Assembly: GCF_048773025.1 (NCBI RefSeq)
Contig: NC_133557.1
Location: forward strand, 5,286,001 to 5,350,000
Origin: Camelus bactrianus
Taxonomy: Eukaryota; Chordata; Mammalia; Artiodactyla; Camelidae
Reading direction: 5' to 3'
Length of the DNA stretch: 64,000 nt
Both the position numbers and the translations under genes were made by a program. The notes under the pieces are model-generated. The model saw only the letters and a list, made by a program, of their open reading frames with translations. It was not told the DNA's origin and made no database searches. Shown here one piece after another: positions 46,690-59,074 of this stretch; the first letter of the stretch is position 1, and the number at the start of each line of letters is the position of its first letter.

Positions 46690-46990
46690 AAGTAGGATCA
46701 AGAAGATTTGGCAACTGAATGTGGCCGAAAATGGAGCCAGGGGAGTCAGAGAGCTAAGGCTTCATACTTGCATGACTTGGGAGATGGTGCAGTTAACTTG
46801 AGGAACTTGGGATAGGAGCAGGCTTGCGAGAGAAAATGGTGAGTCTGGCTGAGTTTGAGGTTAGAAAGACGTCTGGGAGAAGACGGGAGTAGGAATCATA
46901 AGATCAAGATCTAGACGACGCTAGAGACAAAGACGGAGAGTCATCTGCATGGGCACCACCATTGAAATCATGGAAGCAGTGGGTGTTGAT
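46690..46990 (+). repeat. Unassigned ancient repeat, late part
   Basis: 'ggctgagtttgaggttagaa', 'agacgtctgggagaagacgg' and 'agagtcatctgcatgggcac' match the later part of the family seen at 12100-12610 ('gttgagtttgagatgcc...gggagtcatcggcat'). Confidence 0.45.
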
Positions 46991-47329
46991 GGGCATTATT
47001 CAGTATCTTTTCCTGAATCTGATGCCAGCTGTACAGATATATTCCCTGGGCTTTGTTGATAAGTTTCCAGGTGTTAAATATGGCTCTTGGCAACTGGATT
47101 TCTACGGTGGATTTCAACTTAACCCTGAGACTCACAGTCTCCTTTCTGTAAGCACCACCGTTGTCTTGGCTGAGGTCTTACCACTGCTCAGCTGGATTAA
47201 CATGACGGGTGTTTAACCGGCTACGCCCTCTCTGTTAGCTTCCCCTCCTAATTCACTTTATCCTCTGTTGTGAATTTAATCTTGAGAAAAGGTTTAATTG
47301 TTTATACACCTAAACACAACTCCAAATTA
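46991..47329. other. Unique sequence
   Basis: An 84-codon plus frame (46962-47216) starts in the neighbouring repeat and has no recognised domain. Confidence 0.4.
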
Positions 47330-47600
47330 CCTTATGTTCCATATAAAATAAAATCTAAACTAGCAGCTTAGCATTCAGTAACATCCGTTGGCCTCAATGA
47401 CATTTATCAAATGATCTCCTAACCCTTCTCCAGTTTATATACCCATTTTTGTCTACTTGCTGTTTGCTCTGTCAAGCCCTGATTTTCTTGTCATGATAAT
47501 TTTTATATGGCTGTTACCTCTGCTTGGGATGTCTTCCCTCTAGTGAATGTTTCTATGCCAAAACCTTACCCATTTTCAATTCTATTGTTATAAAGCATGG
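47330..47600 (+). mobile_element. L2 LINE 3' fragment
   Basis: 'aaaataaaatctaaactagc', 'tacctctgcttgggatgtct' and 'ctatgccaaaaccttaccca' follow the L2 3' region. Diverged. Confidence 0.55.
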
Positions 47601-47799
47601 AAGTTGAGCCAAATGACCCCTCTCCTTTCCCCCAAATCTCCTAGCTCTTAATCTCTTTTTAAAAATATTTTGGTATGTCTTAGGTCCCCTCCTGAATTTT
47701 ACTATTCTCAAGGGTATGGTTGGTTCTTACCCAATTCCGAAAAATCTGAAGTCCTGTTCCAGCATGTCCAGCAAGACAAGCCACTGATATTTCTGAACA

Positions 47800-47935
47800 A
47801 GTGAGTACTTTACAGACTCAAACATCAAAATCTGTAGGCGCCACACAGCATGCCCAAGGTCACACAGCTGTGAGAGGAAGGCCCCGTTTCCAAGTCCCCT
47901 GACTTCTCCCTCGTGGCTTTTGCCTTACGCCAGCT
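47800..47935 (-). mobile_element. MIR SINE
   Basis: 'tgcccaaggtcacacagctg' is a near-perfect MIR antisense core, followed by 'tgagaggaaggccccgtttc'. Confidence 0.7.
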
Positions 47936-48929
47936 GCCTCCAGTTGACCCACAGCCCTCCACACATCCCAGGGGTCTTTTTTTTGCTTTTCAACCAATCA
48001 ATAAATGTGCTTTTCCCCAGACATTGGTGGGAAAGACAAATGCATGTCCTTTTTCTGTTTCACATAATGATGTTTTCTCAGTTCCACTGAACACAACACT
48101 ACTGCTATGTTTTCCTTGGATGCCAACACGAAGCTCAGCTGAACTCCTCCTAACCCCTTGAATCTTGGACCTTAGGCTGCAAGTCACTTGGGTTTCCCAG
48201 TTGCCTCACAAGTGCTTTCTGGTTTCAACCCGGTTGGAAATATTGAGACAAGAGTCTCTCTCAGAGTGTGGTGTTTGATCACTTTTACTTTTTTGAGTTG
48301 GAGGGAAGCAAAGCCTCTAAAAACAAATAAACAACAGTTAATCAAGCTTTTGATCCTCCTCAAAAGTTTGAACTCCATTCCAGTTTGAGGCAGAAATTTA
48401 GGTCAGCTCTGATTTTATTTATTTGTTTCGAATTTTTCAAGGGGGCCCTTCACCTAGGACGCCCCAGGGCACAAACACAGTAACACTCACAAGCATACAT
48501 ACACACATTCAATTACCGTGTTATTTTAAAAATTCATTCACCTCCCCATAGAAGCACTGCAATTTCCAAACAGCTAAAAATAACAATAACAATAATCACA
48601 AAGCAATTCCAAAACCAACATTTTATCAGATCATCTTTCAGTGGGACTTGCCCGAATTATCTTTTGTGGTTGGCGTGATGATGCTCAAAGTTCCCCCCTG
48701 CTCCCAAATATCCTCCAAATCAACCTACCATCTGATTTGAAAACCCCACCCCTAGCGATGTAGCCCTTTGAATGGCAGCATTAATCTAGAAAAAAGTCCT
48801 TTCATCTCCTAGGCTGTATGTCATTGAGCCATTGACACCTCATTGCAAATTAATTTATAGGAGATTAAATGAGTGAGTCATTTTTAAGACCTGGAAGAAC
48901 TCCCCACCGATTTAGACACTTGCTCACTG
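47936..48929. other. Unique sequence; includes an AT-rich, conserved-looking patch
   Basis: 48835-48890 ('ttgcaaattaatttatagga' and 'gattaaatgagtgagtcatt') has clustered TAAT and AP-1-like words. The frames at 47913-48388 have no support. Confidence 0.4.
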
Positions 48930-49280
48930 TCCCCAAACCCTTCTTTCTACAACTGTGCCTGTTCCACATTTACTCACTGCCGTTTGCTTATTGGGAATGC
49001 CAACCCATGCAACTACCTGGAATTTGTCTAACAATGTAAGGCTTAGCTCCAAGTTCACGTCTTCCATAATGTTTTCCATGTGCCAAGTGCTTTACGTTAC
49101 CCTGCTTGTTTACCTTTCTGGTGACTGTACCAGGATGAGTGCCAGATAACTGTGTATCACATATCCTATTGGCCCAATTAATGAAGAGTTCTGTGAGCTC
49201 CTCAAGGAGTAAGGGCTGTGCCATGTGCATCTTTACAGACATAATTAATGCCCAGTAAGTGTTGCTTGAGGAAGGACCCT
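48930..49280 (+). mobile_element. L2 LINE 3' end
   Basis: 'aggcttagctccaagttcac', 'tgagctcctcaaggagtaag', 'ggctgtgccatgtgcatctt' and 'taatgcccagtaagtgttgc' match the L2 tail ('gagctccttgagggcaggg...cccagtaaatgtttg'). Confidence 0.7.
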
Positions 49281-49329
49281 TATTTCTTATGACTACTCCA
49301 GTTGAGACCACAATCGAAGCAGAATGGGG

Positions 49330-49560
49330 TGACATTTTGGAGCTATCTTTTGAGGTGCCTGTCGAACAACCAAGTGGAAGTAGTTAGTAAGAGGCTGAAG
49401 GTCAAGACGTAGATTTATCCCGAGCCATGTTTGGATATAAATGTATAAAATAAATCAAAGGCTCTGAAGAGGAAGGCAGGTAGATAATTGAGACCACAGC
49501 AGGAGTGCTAAACAATACGGAGCAAAAAGTAACATCTCTTCCACGAGTACAACACAGAGG
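49330..49560 (+). repeat. Unassigned ancient repeat, late part
   Basis: 'ttgaggtgcctgtcgaacaa', 'ccaagtggaagtagttagta' and 'agaggctgaaggtcaagacg' match the 'gatgcctattagacatccaagtggag' section of the same family. Confidence 0.5.
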
Positions 49561-50272
49561 ACAAATGTATCCAGAAGCAGATATGTGAGTGGGTGGGTAA
49601 GGTCAGAAGTTAATGGTGGACTACATCACATTTCTCATAAAAAAAAAAAAAAACTGCTAGGTTATGTGCCTAGAATGCAGTATAAGGTATGCCCAGGGGC
49701 CAAGAGAAGAAAAGTAAAATTCTTTGGAATAGCTTCCAAAGGCATGGGAAAGGAAGTTGTCCATGAAGAAACAAATTACTCGCATGCAATGGGGAGGGTT
49801 CAACTTGGCTGGACACATACACATTTATAGCAAGACCACAGAGCTGTGCTAAAAGGGTAACAAGTAACATTTGCTATGGTAATGAATTTGCCCTGGTCCA
49901 ACCCTACTTTGTGTGTGTGAGAGGTAAGGGAATACGGAGATCCTGCCTTTTTTTTTTTTTTTTTTTAATCAGAATGACAACTCTTCTAAGTAAATCGTCA
50001 TCTCTTGATATACATTTTATATTTAGGAGATCTTAAGGGACCTACAGATCTCCTATCCACTCTCTCAGTAGTAAGGCAGGAGGAAACATGTTGCCACATA
50101 AAGAAAGAACTTGAACTTAGAAGGTTTGTACTAGGGCATCTGAGAATGAAGACCCACTTAGCAAGTGGTTGGCAACACAGATTGCCAAAGGGGAGTTGGG
50201 TGGGGACTGGGACACACAGAATGGATGGCCACAGAGTTGAAGGACTAAAAGAGACTTTATAGGTCCTCAAGC
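49561..50272. other. Unique sequence
   Basis: A-run at 49639 and T-run at 49950. Overlapping opposite frames (49585-49870, 49998-50297) have no support. Confidence 0.4.
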
Positions 50273-50445
50273 CAGTAAGGCTCAACCAAAGCTGCACATC
50301 AGGATCTCAGAGTTAGCTTTTAGATAAAAATGCCATGCCACAGCCTCAGCCTCCAGAGATTTTGATGTGACTAATCTGTAGTGGGAATAACACTTTTTAA
50401 AAGATTCCCAGGTGATTCTATTGTGCAGTCAGGGTTGGAAAACTA
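50273..50445 (+). mobile_element. hAT-Charlie MITE (MER5/MER20-like)
   Basis: 'cagtaaggctcaaccaaagc', 'ctccagagattttgatgtga' and 'tcccaggtgattctattgtg' match the palindrome-like hAT MITE that also occurs near 58.0 and 58.7 kb. Confidence 0.65.
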
Positions 50446-50624
50446 TCCCAATTCCTTCCTGATCTGAGAGAGAAAGCACAAATCCAGTGGTATCAGTGAT
50501 TTGGCCCTTAGGGCCCAGCTAGTGTCCGGGGAGAAAGGAAAGCCCTCTCTTTAGCACGGAGAATTGAACAGACCACTGGACAAGCTGTGTATCTCCTGAA
50601 ATGTGACTGCTCTCCACCTCGCAA

Positions 50625-51530
50625 GTTTGTTTGATGAGCTGCCACTATATACCTACCAGAATGGCCAAAATTCAAAGCATTAACGCTGCCAAATGCTGGC
50701 AAGGATGTAGAGAAACAGGAACTCCCAGTCATTGCTGGTGAAAATGTTAAGATGGCACAGCCACTTTGGAAGACACTTTAGCAGTTCCTTCCAAAATTAA
50801 ACGTATTCTTACACTAGATCTAGCAATGGTGCTCCTTGGTGTATACCCAAATGAGTATATTCACTTACATTCACACAAAAATCCTGTTTTTAGCAGCTTT
50901 ATTCATGACCATCAAAACTTGGAAGCAGCCAGGATGTCCTTCAGTAGTTTAATGGATAAACTGTGGCACATTCAGGCTACGCAATATTATTTATATAATA
51001 TTATATAAAAAGAAATAAACTATTAAGCCATAAAAAGACATGGAGGAAACTCAAATGGATACTACTAATTGAAAGGTGACAATCTGAAAAGGCTATCTAC
51101 TACACAAGTGCAGCTATATGACATTCTGGAAAAGGCAAAACTATGAAGACAATAAAAATATTAATGGTTTTCAAGAGTTGGGGGTAGAAAGGGATGGCTA
51201 GGTAAAGCCCAGAGGATTTGGGGGAGATTGAAACCACCACGGTTAATATGATAAGAGACGAGACACGTTATTGCACATTTGTCAAAACCCAAAGTGTGTA
51301 CAGCGTGAAGAGTGAAATCTAACGTAAACTACAAACTTTGGGTGGTAATGATGTGTCCGGGTAGGTTTATCAACAGTAGCAAATGTGCCAGGATGCTGGA
51401 GGATGTTGATAGTGAGGGAGGCTGTGCCTGTGTGGGGACAAGGGGAACACGGAAGATCTCTGAGCCTTGCACTCAATAGTGCTGTGAAACAAAAAGTGCT
51501 CCAAAAATTTACTCTATTAAAAATAATATG
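50625..51530 (+). mobile_element. L1M ORF2 end and 3' UTR
   Basis: 'actatatacctaccagaatg', 'gctggcaaggatgtagagaa', 'gcacagccactttggaagac', 'atggtgctccttggtgtata', 'gcagctttattcatgaccat' and 'cacgttattgcacatttgtc' are in L1 order. About 900 bp, with many stops. Confidence 0.85.
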
Positions 51531-54520
51531 GTAATGAACGCTCCTAGTCCTAGAGGGGATAACTTATTGGGGCTCTGAAAGATGTGCAAGGCTGGGTACA
51601 GCTGCCTTTTCACTACCGTCTTCCTACCACCCAGAGTTGCCCACTGCTCCCATGTGAATGAGACTCTTTTTCCCACAAGTTAAGTGTGGGATGGTCCACC
51701 AGTGGTTAAGAAACAGACCAAGACAAGCTTTTCCTCCAAACATCAAGAGAAGAAGTGGCTGTGGGAGGGTAAAGTGATACTCTAAAGCCATTCTTTCATC
51801 TGATTTTGTGTTTTTAAATCTTTTCAGAGAAAGAGCTTTTCTTCATTTCATTTTTCATTGTATAATATTTAAGATGTTCAAAAACATGTCAAATGTATAT
51901 TATGGAACATAATAAAAGAAGGATTTGTTTGTTTTCAGCAGTGGCATGTGCAAGTTATAAAATTACATGTGGGATCTAAACACGTGCTTTTTGATCTTGT
52001 CTCTGCCTCCCTAATTTCTTTTTTTTTTTTTTTTTTTGGAAATGCAGTTAGTGGAAGTTTCAGTTTTTTGTAGTGTAAGTCTCAGTTTTTCCTTCAATAG
52101 AATCCTCAGCCCTCCCCGCTTGATAGGAGATGTTTTGATGGTCAAGTGAGGTGAAAAATACAAAAGCACAGCGTAAGCTATTGTTGGCAGGATGGAGTTT
52201 TCTTTTAACTCGTGTGTCATTTCTTCTTTAACCCTACTGGAAAAGAGTCCTTTAGCAAAATATATATTCTACTCCAAGAGGCAGTCATGTTAGCAGGAGT
52301 ATATTGGGGGAGGGGTAGGCAATGGATGATCCAGTCCTCAGATTCTAAAAGATGTATGTTTATTTTCTTGGAGGATTGTAAAGACACAATACTGGCCCCA
52401 TAAGGCAGATTTAGGAAAAATGATGCCTGTGGCCATGACCTCACAGTATTCCACCAGATGGAGCCAGAGATTGAAGCGATGGCTGTGAAAGGGCATGAAA
52501 AGAAGACCACTACTCGTCTAAGGATGGTTCTACGCAGACTCAAAATCAAGTTGAAGTTTAGAGTGCGTTTATGTTAACCAAATAGACTGTATGCTTTCTG
52601 ATTAAGGAGGATATTTGCACAGCCTTCCAGATATTGTAGGGCAGAAATGATGGTGATGCATTATAAAGATAATAATTTGGGAAAGCATTTTATAAACTGT
52701 AAAATACTTTACAAATGTAAGTTACTATTACTCTCGGTAATATTTTGAGGGATTTACCTCGTAGCCTTGCATCTGAACAACAAACCTAGAAATCAGTCCA
52801 ACTTCACTAACTGAGCATGAATCCACAAGACATGAAGATTCAGAGAGGAAATTTATAACTCTTATTTTCACAAAGCTCATGCTCCATGTGGCCTTATGAA
52901 ACATGCCTATGTAACCCAAATAGTCAGGGTATGCCAAATGGCTCAGCGTCACCTTGGGGTCTCATTTGTAAGACACAGGATACTAATCGAATGGAACTTT
53001 AAAGGGCTTGTTCCCAATAAAATTATTAAAAAGTGCACATTTTACCCTCTATAGGAGTGCTACTGAAAAAAAAAATCCAGCTCATCTTTTTCTATAATTC
53101 TTGTATCTCTCAGGAAATCTAGTGCCTCTTTTCCAAAACATTTCTCAACTCTGTCTTTGAATTTCCTCCTTGACACCCTTGCTGAGCTGGGATATGTGTG
53201 CTGCTCACGCTGGGACTCTCGAGGAGAGCTGGAACTTTAGCAGTAATATGAATCTATTATTTAATGCCTTTAGAAGGAAGTCTACAATGTCCTTCGAAAA
53301 GCCTAGTTCTCTCTCTGTCTACTCCCTCCACTCCCAACCCCCGACAGACATCCAGTAGATAATGTTTAGTGAATAAAACTCTCATCTTATTAAATTTCTA
53401 GACAGGTTGGGTTCACATAAGAAAGAATCCTCATAAAAACTGCTTCAATCATTAAATCTACATTCATTACTTTTATTCCTTTATTCTCATTTCAGTATCA
53501 GAACCAGAAATGCTAATATTCTTTTAGGTATGTGTGAGATACTTATTATAGACAGAAGCCAGGTGAGAATTCTGACATGAGAAATGAAACTTTGAGAAAA
53601 AATTACTAAAGCAGAAGGCTACCAACAGAGTCTATATCTAGACCTTCCCAGTAGATAAAACTTAGTGATCCTGGAGACTTCTAGAGTGGTTCTGTCTTCC
53701 CCAGACATCAAACAGAAAACAAAGTCACTGTATGGTTCTTTTTTGACATCCACTCTGGAGCAGATAATTTCTAGTTTTCTCATCAAAGCTCGTTTTCCAT
53801 GTCCAATAAATAGACAAGTCCTTCAAATGATTAAACAATTGCCCTGCAGTCTAGGTGTAGCTTAACTCAGTAAAATTTAGAATGTCCAGAACTTAAAGGA
53901 CTTCCCTCCTCTTGTAACCATCAATGTAGCAAAAAACTGAGATATTTCAAAAGCAGAAACTTGTATTGGAATAATTATAAAGCACATCTTCTTTTGAGTC
54001 CCATAAGAAATACTTTGGCATAAATTAAAACAGGATGGAAATTGGCTTATGATCCAAATTTATTTTTGTCCTCTTTTTCAAATATCTGTATCTAAATCCC
54101 TCTTATCCTATACATATATAATCTATATCTACATCCTTGTATATATGTATGTATGTGTATATGTGATATACACATAAACAAAAACAAAACTTGTTTTGTG
54201 AGGATTTTAGACAAAAATGTATGTATGTATATATGTATTTTTTAAGAAAAAATGGAATTTATTAATTTATTCTTTGTTTATTTATTAAAGAAAAGTCATC
54301 TACAATTATTCTACTTAAATTAGGATGTTTGATGCTAACACTTTGGATTGAAATATACTTTCTTCAAATAACAAGTAGATTCTACTCTTAAGTCAATTTA
54401 GTTGAAGAGCCCAAAGTCATTCTGGAGGGAGGACCTCCCTTCCCAGTTCAACAATCACTTGTTTGTAAACACTGTCAGATGCTAGAAATACGGCCCTTAT
54501 ACACTGCCATCCGTCCATCC

Positions 54521-54524
<4 letters not shown>

Positions 54525-54551
<27 letters not shown>
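54525..54551. repeat. (CA)n microsatellite
   Basis: About 13 AC units. Confidence 0.95.
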
Positions 54552-54903
54552 TTTCATTCTAAAATCCTCACAAAAACAAGTTTTCTTCTTTCCAGAAGTT
54601 TTCTTTGGATTTGCTCATGGTTTTCCAATCCAGAATTATGTAAATAAATTATATCATACAAGGCAATATGTTCAAGGAGTTATTACATTAAGTAAGCAAA
54701 TGTCATAAAAGGAAACCCACAAAAACACAGTCCCTCATTCAGGTTCCTTTGAAACATGTTTATTCTTGGGAACTCATTCACTCTTCAAACCCTTTTACCT
54801 TTAAACTGCTTCCAAGCTCAGAGAGCCCCGGAAGGAATTCATATGCCTGGAGCCATACCACCCTGAGAGGATCTCCTTAAATCTTACAATCGTCAGGGGC
54901 GCT

Positions 54904-54929
54904 GGGGGTGGTGTGGGGTGGGGGCAGGG
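54904..54929 (+). other. Predicted G-quadruplex motif
   Basis: Four G-runs of 5, 4, 5 and 3 are separated by loops of 6, 1 and 2 nt, which satisfies the usual G3+N1-7 rule. It lies in a locally GC-rich patch. Confidence 0.7.
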
Positions 54930-56042
54930 CTGGGTGTGAGCGGAAGGAGCCTGCAGCACACCTGCAGTGGGGAGGAGTTAGGGAGCGGTGCCAGTGACTC
55001 AGGCCGGGATCAGGCTTTCAAACTCAGGATCTGAAGGCTGTTGCTCATTTTAAAAAAATAGTAATAATGATGAAATAAAACAAAAAAGCCTTTGGCATAG
55101 TGTCATCGAGAGACGGGATGTTAATCCTCTTGTCTGGCCTCAACTGATTTTTGGAAACTTGTCATCTGCCTGCCTCAATTTCACCTCTAGTTTGAGCTTC
55201 CCGTCCTAGGCTGTGGTTCCTCCTGGACCCATTAGGCAGCGGCTGTGCTCCATCTGAGAAGCAAATAAAGGGCTCACCCACTATTGCTCCCTCGCTGCCT
55301 TGCAAATGGGAGTGTGAGCCATGGTTGGCTTCCTGGGTCATTTTCACGAATATGGGTAGACATGTGTGGAAAGGGTAAGCTATTTCCCTGAGAATCTTAA
55401 GTGTTTGGATTTTCATGAAAACCTGGTCGTCCTAATTTTAATGCATTGGCTGTGCACTTACATGACGTGATTCACTTTGCAGGACAAAATCCACTGTTTA
55501 TTTCATTGAAGGGAAGTATTATAAAGACCACTTTCCATGGAAACCAATAGTTTTCTGGTGACATCGGGTATTATCTGCAACATTAGGCATTATCTGTTAC
55601 AGAAACATGGCACCAGGAGTCTCCCAATCTCTTTTTAGAAGATAACAAATGACCGCTTGTCACTTTCAGAAAAAATAAGAGCAAACCCTCAAGATTCTCT
55701 CCCCCTACCCCCTCATCTCCCTACAAGCAAGTGACCCAATTTCCCTTCCTGGGAAACATGTCTGTGACAGTCAGGCATTAGGGTTGTATTGAGTATGCAT
55801 CTATAATCAGAGACTTTGATGTGCAAGAAATGTTATTTAAAAATAATTAAATCTTACTCTGAAACTTCACCTGCTTCATCTGGTCCAGCTCATGGACAAT
55901 ATATCTCAGCCATTAAAGGGGATCTCTTCCTCTGACCTAATATTACCCAAGAATCGAGGAGGCTTGTGTGCTATCTGGAAGGTGGAAGCCAGGATCTGTC
56001 TCTGTTAGTCCATTGTAATTGACAATGAAACCCTCCTTACTA

Positions 56043-56215
56043 TGTTTGCCAGATAAAATGCAGGGCACCCAGCTTATCTTGAAGTTCAGATAGACAGTGA
56101 ATAATTGTTAGCATAAATGTGTCAGAAATATTACATGAGTATACTTATACTAGAAAACAATTCAACATTTACCTGAAGTGCAACTTTAATTGAAAGTCCT
56201 GTATTCTTATTGGCT
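56043..56215 (+). mobile_element. Palindromic MITE (MER53-like), second copy
   Basis: Left arm 'ttgccagataaaatgcaggg' and right arm 'ttgaaagtcctgtattctta' are inverted counterparts. The centre 'gtcagaaatattacatgagt' corresponds to 'gtcccaaatattgcatggga' of the family. Confidence 0.65.
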
Positions 56216-57957
56216 AAATCTTCAATGCTACTTCTTGTCCAAGCCTGCAAATCCTTTGATAATCTTTGGCTCCAAATTTTGAAAACTGTACTGCCCAAAC
56301 TCAGGTTTTGCAGGTTCTGAGAGATACAACCCATGCTTGAGTTCTGGCCTCTTGGGTACAACACAGAGCAAAACTGTCTTTGGTCTCAGCCTCTTTACTG
56401 GTCACCTCGTGTCCACAACACTTGTCTGGGAGTCCTCAAGGCTTCTGGAAAACACAAGCTTAGAACCAAGGCAGTCTAAAGACAAGTTCTACTTTTAACC
56501 CTCTCATGTAACTTCCCTGGAGACCAAGGAGTGTTTAAGAATTAGAAGAGAGGGAAGGAAAATTAAAAGGGATCATAATTCAAATTAATATCTCAATAAA
56601 GTTTTCTGATAAATAGTAATTAAAAAGAGATTCCTCAGCTAATAAATGTGGATATCTTCCCTTTTTACTTTTTTTCTATAGATTTATAAAGTACATGTCA
56701 TAATTTGGTAAAAATTACTACATAATGAACTACAGAGTCATTATACGTCTCAGCTTCGCAGGTCTGTTCTAAGAACTTGGAGGTGCATTGGACGATGCAC
56801 CTAAGGGTGATGGGACAATTAGCCCTGCCTTGTATTGAGTCAATAAATCTTTCTATGTGTGTAGCCTACTTTTCTCTCAATTGACCTAGAAGGAGGTGAA
56901 TCAAAGTCTATCAGATTTAAAGAATTAAATGAGAACCATGCAACAAACTCATGAGTGGTGGACTGTGTTAGTTGGGAAGAACATTTGGAATGGAAGTTGG
57001 GAAGTCTGGGTTGGACAAGTTGGTCAACCTCCAACATAGAATCTCATCATCGAAATCTAAGTAAATTCATCAATCTTATAGAGATATAATGAGGTTAAAT
57101 AAAATGGGATCAGGCTAATTACTAAACACTAATTATTCACCATGCCCTGTTGAGTGGGAAGACTGTCTTTCCCTATAGAAAAAGCATGAATGACCTTCAC
57201 AAGTGTGAGAAATAATACTCCACAATTTTGAGACTTCAGAGGACTTTCATGGTCTATCTGTATTAGTAGCAATCCATTCGTGGTTTGCTCTGTGAGCTCA
57301 TTTCAATTCTTGAAGAAGAAAGCGGGAAGAAAATACAGTCTTATTGTTTATTGTCCTAGTTTCTGCCAAAATACTTGGCCCAAAAAATCTTCCTTCCTCA
57401 CGGAAGGCCTGATATGCAGCTGTTTCTAAAACAAGAAACTGGTCCACTTTCTTCTGATGAATGGGAAAAATACAAGGTCACAGCGAAGGACTGAGGATGG
57501 GTGAGATATTTCTAGCACCTTGAAAACTGCTAGTTAGAAATCTCAAATTAGGAAAATGCTGCTTTTTTCTCCCACTCCCCCACCTCCTACATCATCATCA
57601 TCATCATCATCATCATCATTATTATTATCATTATTAAAAAATATCTACTCTGCATTTCATCAGAGAAACAGGATATTCTAGTACCAGCAGAAATACATAC
57701 AAGGCTCATACAGGGATTTTAAAATGCTGGAATCTAAGGAAACTATGTGTTTTTTTAATTAGAACAGATTCAGATGCTTGACAAGTCTTGAAAGAATAAC
57801 ATATGAGGCACTCCAGGTTTACCCTGCAGTCAAGCTCAGTGTTTCCAGCCTTTGAAGTTGCTGATTTACACACATCTGTGGTGGTCTCAGCTGGACCCAC
57901 CACTTGCAGACAACTTTAGAGCCCAGGCCCCAGGTCCACTGCATTTAGAGGGTCTGA
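56216..57957. other. Unique sequence
   Basis: Holds the (ATC)n run listed separately. Frames of 65-77 codons have no support. Confidence 0.45.
57591..57636. repeat. (ATC)n/(ATT)n microsatellite
   Basis: About ten ATC units passing into ATT units. Confidence 0.95.
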
Positions 57958-57959
57958 TA

Positions 57960-58330
57960 GAGTACTGTTCATCCCTGTCTGCACATTAGAATCACTCGGG
58001 GAGTTTTCCAGAAATCCCAGTGCCTAGGCTGTACCCTAAACTAGTTAAATCAGAATCTCTGGGGGTGGTACCCAGATACCAAAACACATTTTTTTGTTGT
58101 TGTTTAGTTTAGTTTTGTTTTTTTATTGACATACAGTCAGTTTACAATGTTGTGTCAATTTCTGGTGTACAACATAATGCTTCAGTCATACATATACATA
58201 CATAGATTCCTTTTCATATTCCTTTTTATTATAGGGTACTACAAGATATTGACTAGAGTTCCCTGTGCTGTGCAGGAGAGCAGACACATTGTTTATTTAA
58301 GGCAACCCAGATGTGAAGTTAAGAATGGGA
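57960..58330 (+). mobile_element. hAT-Charlie MITE, split by an L1
   Basis: The left part has 'tgtctgcacattagaatcac' and 'taaatcagaatctctggggg'. The right part after the L1, 'aaggcaacccagatgtgaag', fits the closing arm. The interruption is the L1 at 58091-58283. Confidence 0.65.
58091..58283 (-). mobile_element. Camelid-type L1 3' end inserted in a hAT MITE
   Basis: 'ttattgacatacagtcagtt', 'tacaatgttgtgtcaatttc' and 'actagagttccctgtgctgt' match the antisense of the young L1 3' UTR, with a T-rich tail on the left. The duplication 'acacatt' flanks it at 58084-58090 and 58284-58290. Confidence 0.85.
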
Positions 58331-58677
58331 TTAAATGAATTTTAAAGCATCCATGAATTAAGATTCATAATAGGCAGATCTCTAAATGCATTCTGAATAG
58401 TTCACTACCATAAGGTCCTCAGGGTCAAAAGGAGTGACTCAGATGAGGAGGGAAGACCCCAACCTCAGGGATCCAGGAACAAATAAGAGTCCCCAAGGGA
58501 GGCTGCCATTTAAGCTCTGAAGGAAGGAAACACGCTTTCTACTCAAGATGGAGGGTGCATAGGACAAAAGGTGCCTGAAATCCTCAACTGCAATTCCCAG
58601 TCTGCCACTGGCTGGACCGTGCAATCCCATGGGTTTCTATTTCCTCATTTGACTAATGGGGGAGGGTGAGTTTTTAT
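58331..58677. other. Unique sequence
   Basis: Nothing recognised. A 63-codon minus frame has no support. Confidence 0.45.
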
Positions 58678-58800
58678 CAGTGACTCACAACCACGGCTGT
58701 GCATTCAAGTTATGTAGGGTGTTTTTTGTAAAGTCCGCATGCTTGGGCGGCACCCTGGACCAATTCAACCAGAATATCTGGGGGCGGGAACTCAGGTATT
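58678..58800 (+). mobile_element. hAT-Charlie MITE, right part missing
   Basis: 'cagtgactcacaaccacggc', 'caattcaaccagaatatctg' and 'ggggcgggaactcaggtatt' match the same MITE type as at 57960. It ends in a T-run beside the palindromic MITE. Confidence 0.6.
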
Positions 58801-58827
58801 CATTTTTTTTTTTTTTAATATTCTTCT

Positions 58828-59041
58828 TGTAGGGTGGCCAGATAAAGTGGAGAATGCTGAGATAACTGTGAATTTCAGATAAGCAAGGAATAGGTTTTTC
58901 ACAATAAATATGTCCCAAGTATTTGCACAGGGCATACTTACACTAAAAAATCATTTGTTGCTCCTCTGAAATTCAGATTTAACTGGGTGTCCTATGCCGT
59001 TCTGTGCTGAATCCAGTAGCCCTACACGTGGTAACCCTACA
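58828..59041 (+). mobile_element. Palindromic MITE (MER53-like), full length
   Basis: Terminal inverted repeats 'tgtagggtggcc' and 'ggtaaccctaca' close the element, with nested inverted arms 'gtgaatttcagataagc' and 'cctctgaaattcagatt'. At about 214 bp it is the most complete of the three copies. MITEs of this build move with a transposase supplied elsewhere. Confidence 0.75.
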
Positions 59042-59074
59042 GTGCCCAGCCAGGACTGCTGATCCCCTTTGCTT

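Larger units (their letters stand above)
51531..56042. other. Unique sequence with simple repeats, no gene
   Basis: About 4.5 kb without a clear interspersed repeat. It holds a T-run at 52019, AT-rich TATG words near 54100-54250, a (CA)n run and a G-rich motif (both listed separately). The 110-codon minus frame at 52217-52549 and smaller ones have no support. Confidence 0.45.
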
